Assembly: GCA_946541285.1 (NCBI GenBank)
Contig: CAMNJG010000022.1
Coordinates: forward strand, 1 to 13,884
Direction of reading: 5' to 3'
DNA length: 13,884 nucleotides
DNA from: an uncultured Clostridia bacterium
GTDB lineage: Bacteria; Bacillota; Clostridia; Peptostreptococcales; Anaerovoracaceae
The stretch's first letter is position 1. The number at the start of each line of letters is the position of its first letter. Of this stretch, positions 13,748 through 13,884 are shown in pieces. A program made the translations under genes and the position numbers. A model generated the notes under the pieces. The model was not told where the DNA came from and searched no databases. It saw only the letters and a program-made list of their open reading frames with translations.

Positions 13748-13884
13748 CTATACTTCCACAAATATCGGCAGAATGATCGGATTTCTCTTGGTCTGTTCAA
13801 AGACGAATTCCCGCAGAGAATCCCGTACTGCGTTTTTCATGGACGGCCAGTCGGTCAGCCCTCTGTCAATAACATCCTCCAGCG
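13748..13884 (-). CDS. rnj: ribonuclease J, C-terminal fragment (5' end outside window)
   Basis: Only the last 45 codons are present, read in from the window edge. The peptide contains SMKNAVRDSLREFVFEQT followed by KRNPIILPIFVEV and a TAG stop. This matches the C-terminal domain of RNase J, whose members end in a motif like Y-EKTKRRPMILPVIMEI. RNase J is a metallo-beta-lactamase-fold 5'-3' exonuclease and endonuclease for mRNA and rRNA. The catalytic part is not visible, so a related beta-CASP protein is not fully excluded, and J1 cannot be told from J2. It is probably the upstream member of the rnj-papA-efp transcript. Confidence 0.8.
   Translation of the reverse strand, partial: LEDVIDRGLTDWPSMKNAVRDSLREFVFEQTKRNPIILPIFVEV

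Noticed and set aside
1..13884. CRISPR arrays, insertion sequences, phage or toxin-antitoxin genes, tRNA genes
   Set aside because: Reading both strands showed no regular repeats, transposase motifs, terminal inverted repeats or cloverleaf sequences; all major frames match core genes.

Overview
This window is a stretch of bacterial chromosome with about half GC by eye. All fifteen genes lie on the minus strand, so transcription runs from high to low coordinates. The gene content points to a low-to-moderate-GC Firmicute, probably an anaerobic member of Clostridia: RNase J, Asp23/Gls24, 5-methoxyuridine wobble-tRNA genes of the Bacillus yrr type, EF-P with the lysine arm context seen in Bacillus, an AI-2E family permease, and a short-chain acyl-CoA dehydrogenase of the butyryl-CoA type. 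Shine-Dalgarno sites are strong (GGAGG, GAGGAG). Genus and species cannot be read from the sequence. I see no transposon, phage gene, CRISPR array, tRNA or rRNA. No gene-free stretch exceeds 300 bases; the longest is the 216-base gap at 2462-2677.

Layout in transcription order. First is an information-processing and envelope block: the RNase J 3' end (13748-13884), Xaa-Pro aminopeptidase (12630-13715, TTG start) and EF-P (11950-12519), closed by a strong intrinsic terminator at 11906-11943. Next come MltG (10832-11878), a TrmR-like tRNA methyltransferase (10155-10826), a TrhP-like U32 tRNA hydroxylase (8871-10121), Asp23 (8485-8856), NusB (8100-8501) and a divergent TsaD/Kae1 paralogue (7064-8110). 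These are tightly packed, and the last three overlap. A second perfect terminator-shaped hairpin lies inside the Kae1-like gene at 7937-7964.

A consensus-like promoter at 7032-7060 then drives an amino-acid block: homoserine dehydrogenase (5650-6942), threonine ammonia-lyase (4427-5626) and RidA (4038-4409). Hom feeds the threonine branch, the lyase converts threonine to 2-oxobutyrate, and RidA clears the reactive enamine/imine intermediate the lyase releases. An AI-2E family permease (2678-3961), an acyl-CoA dehydrogenase without neighbouring etf genes (1304-2461) and alanine racemase (1-1157, 3' end cut off) follow, each after a longer intergenic gap.

Most of the window is conserved housekeeping sequence. 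I do not see an obviously new multi-gene system. The points most worth a second look are regulatory: the intragenic terminator just after nusB, the terminator and SD-in-loop hairpin between efp and mltG, the palindrome on the hom promoter, and paired palindromes before the acyl-CoA dehydrogenase. The divergent Kae1 paralogue is also of interest.
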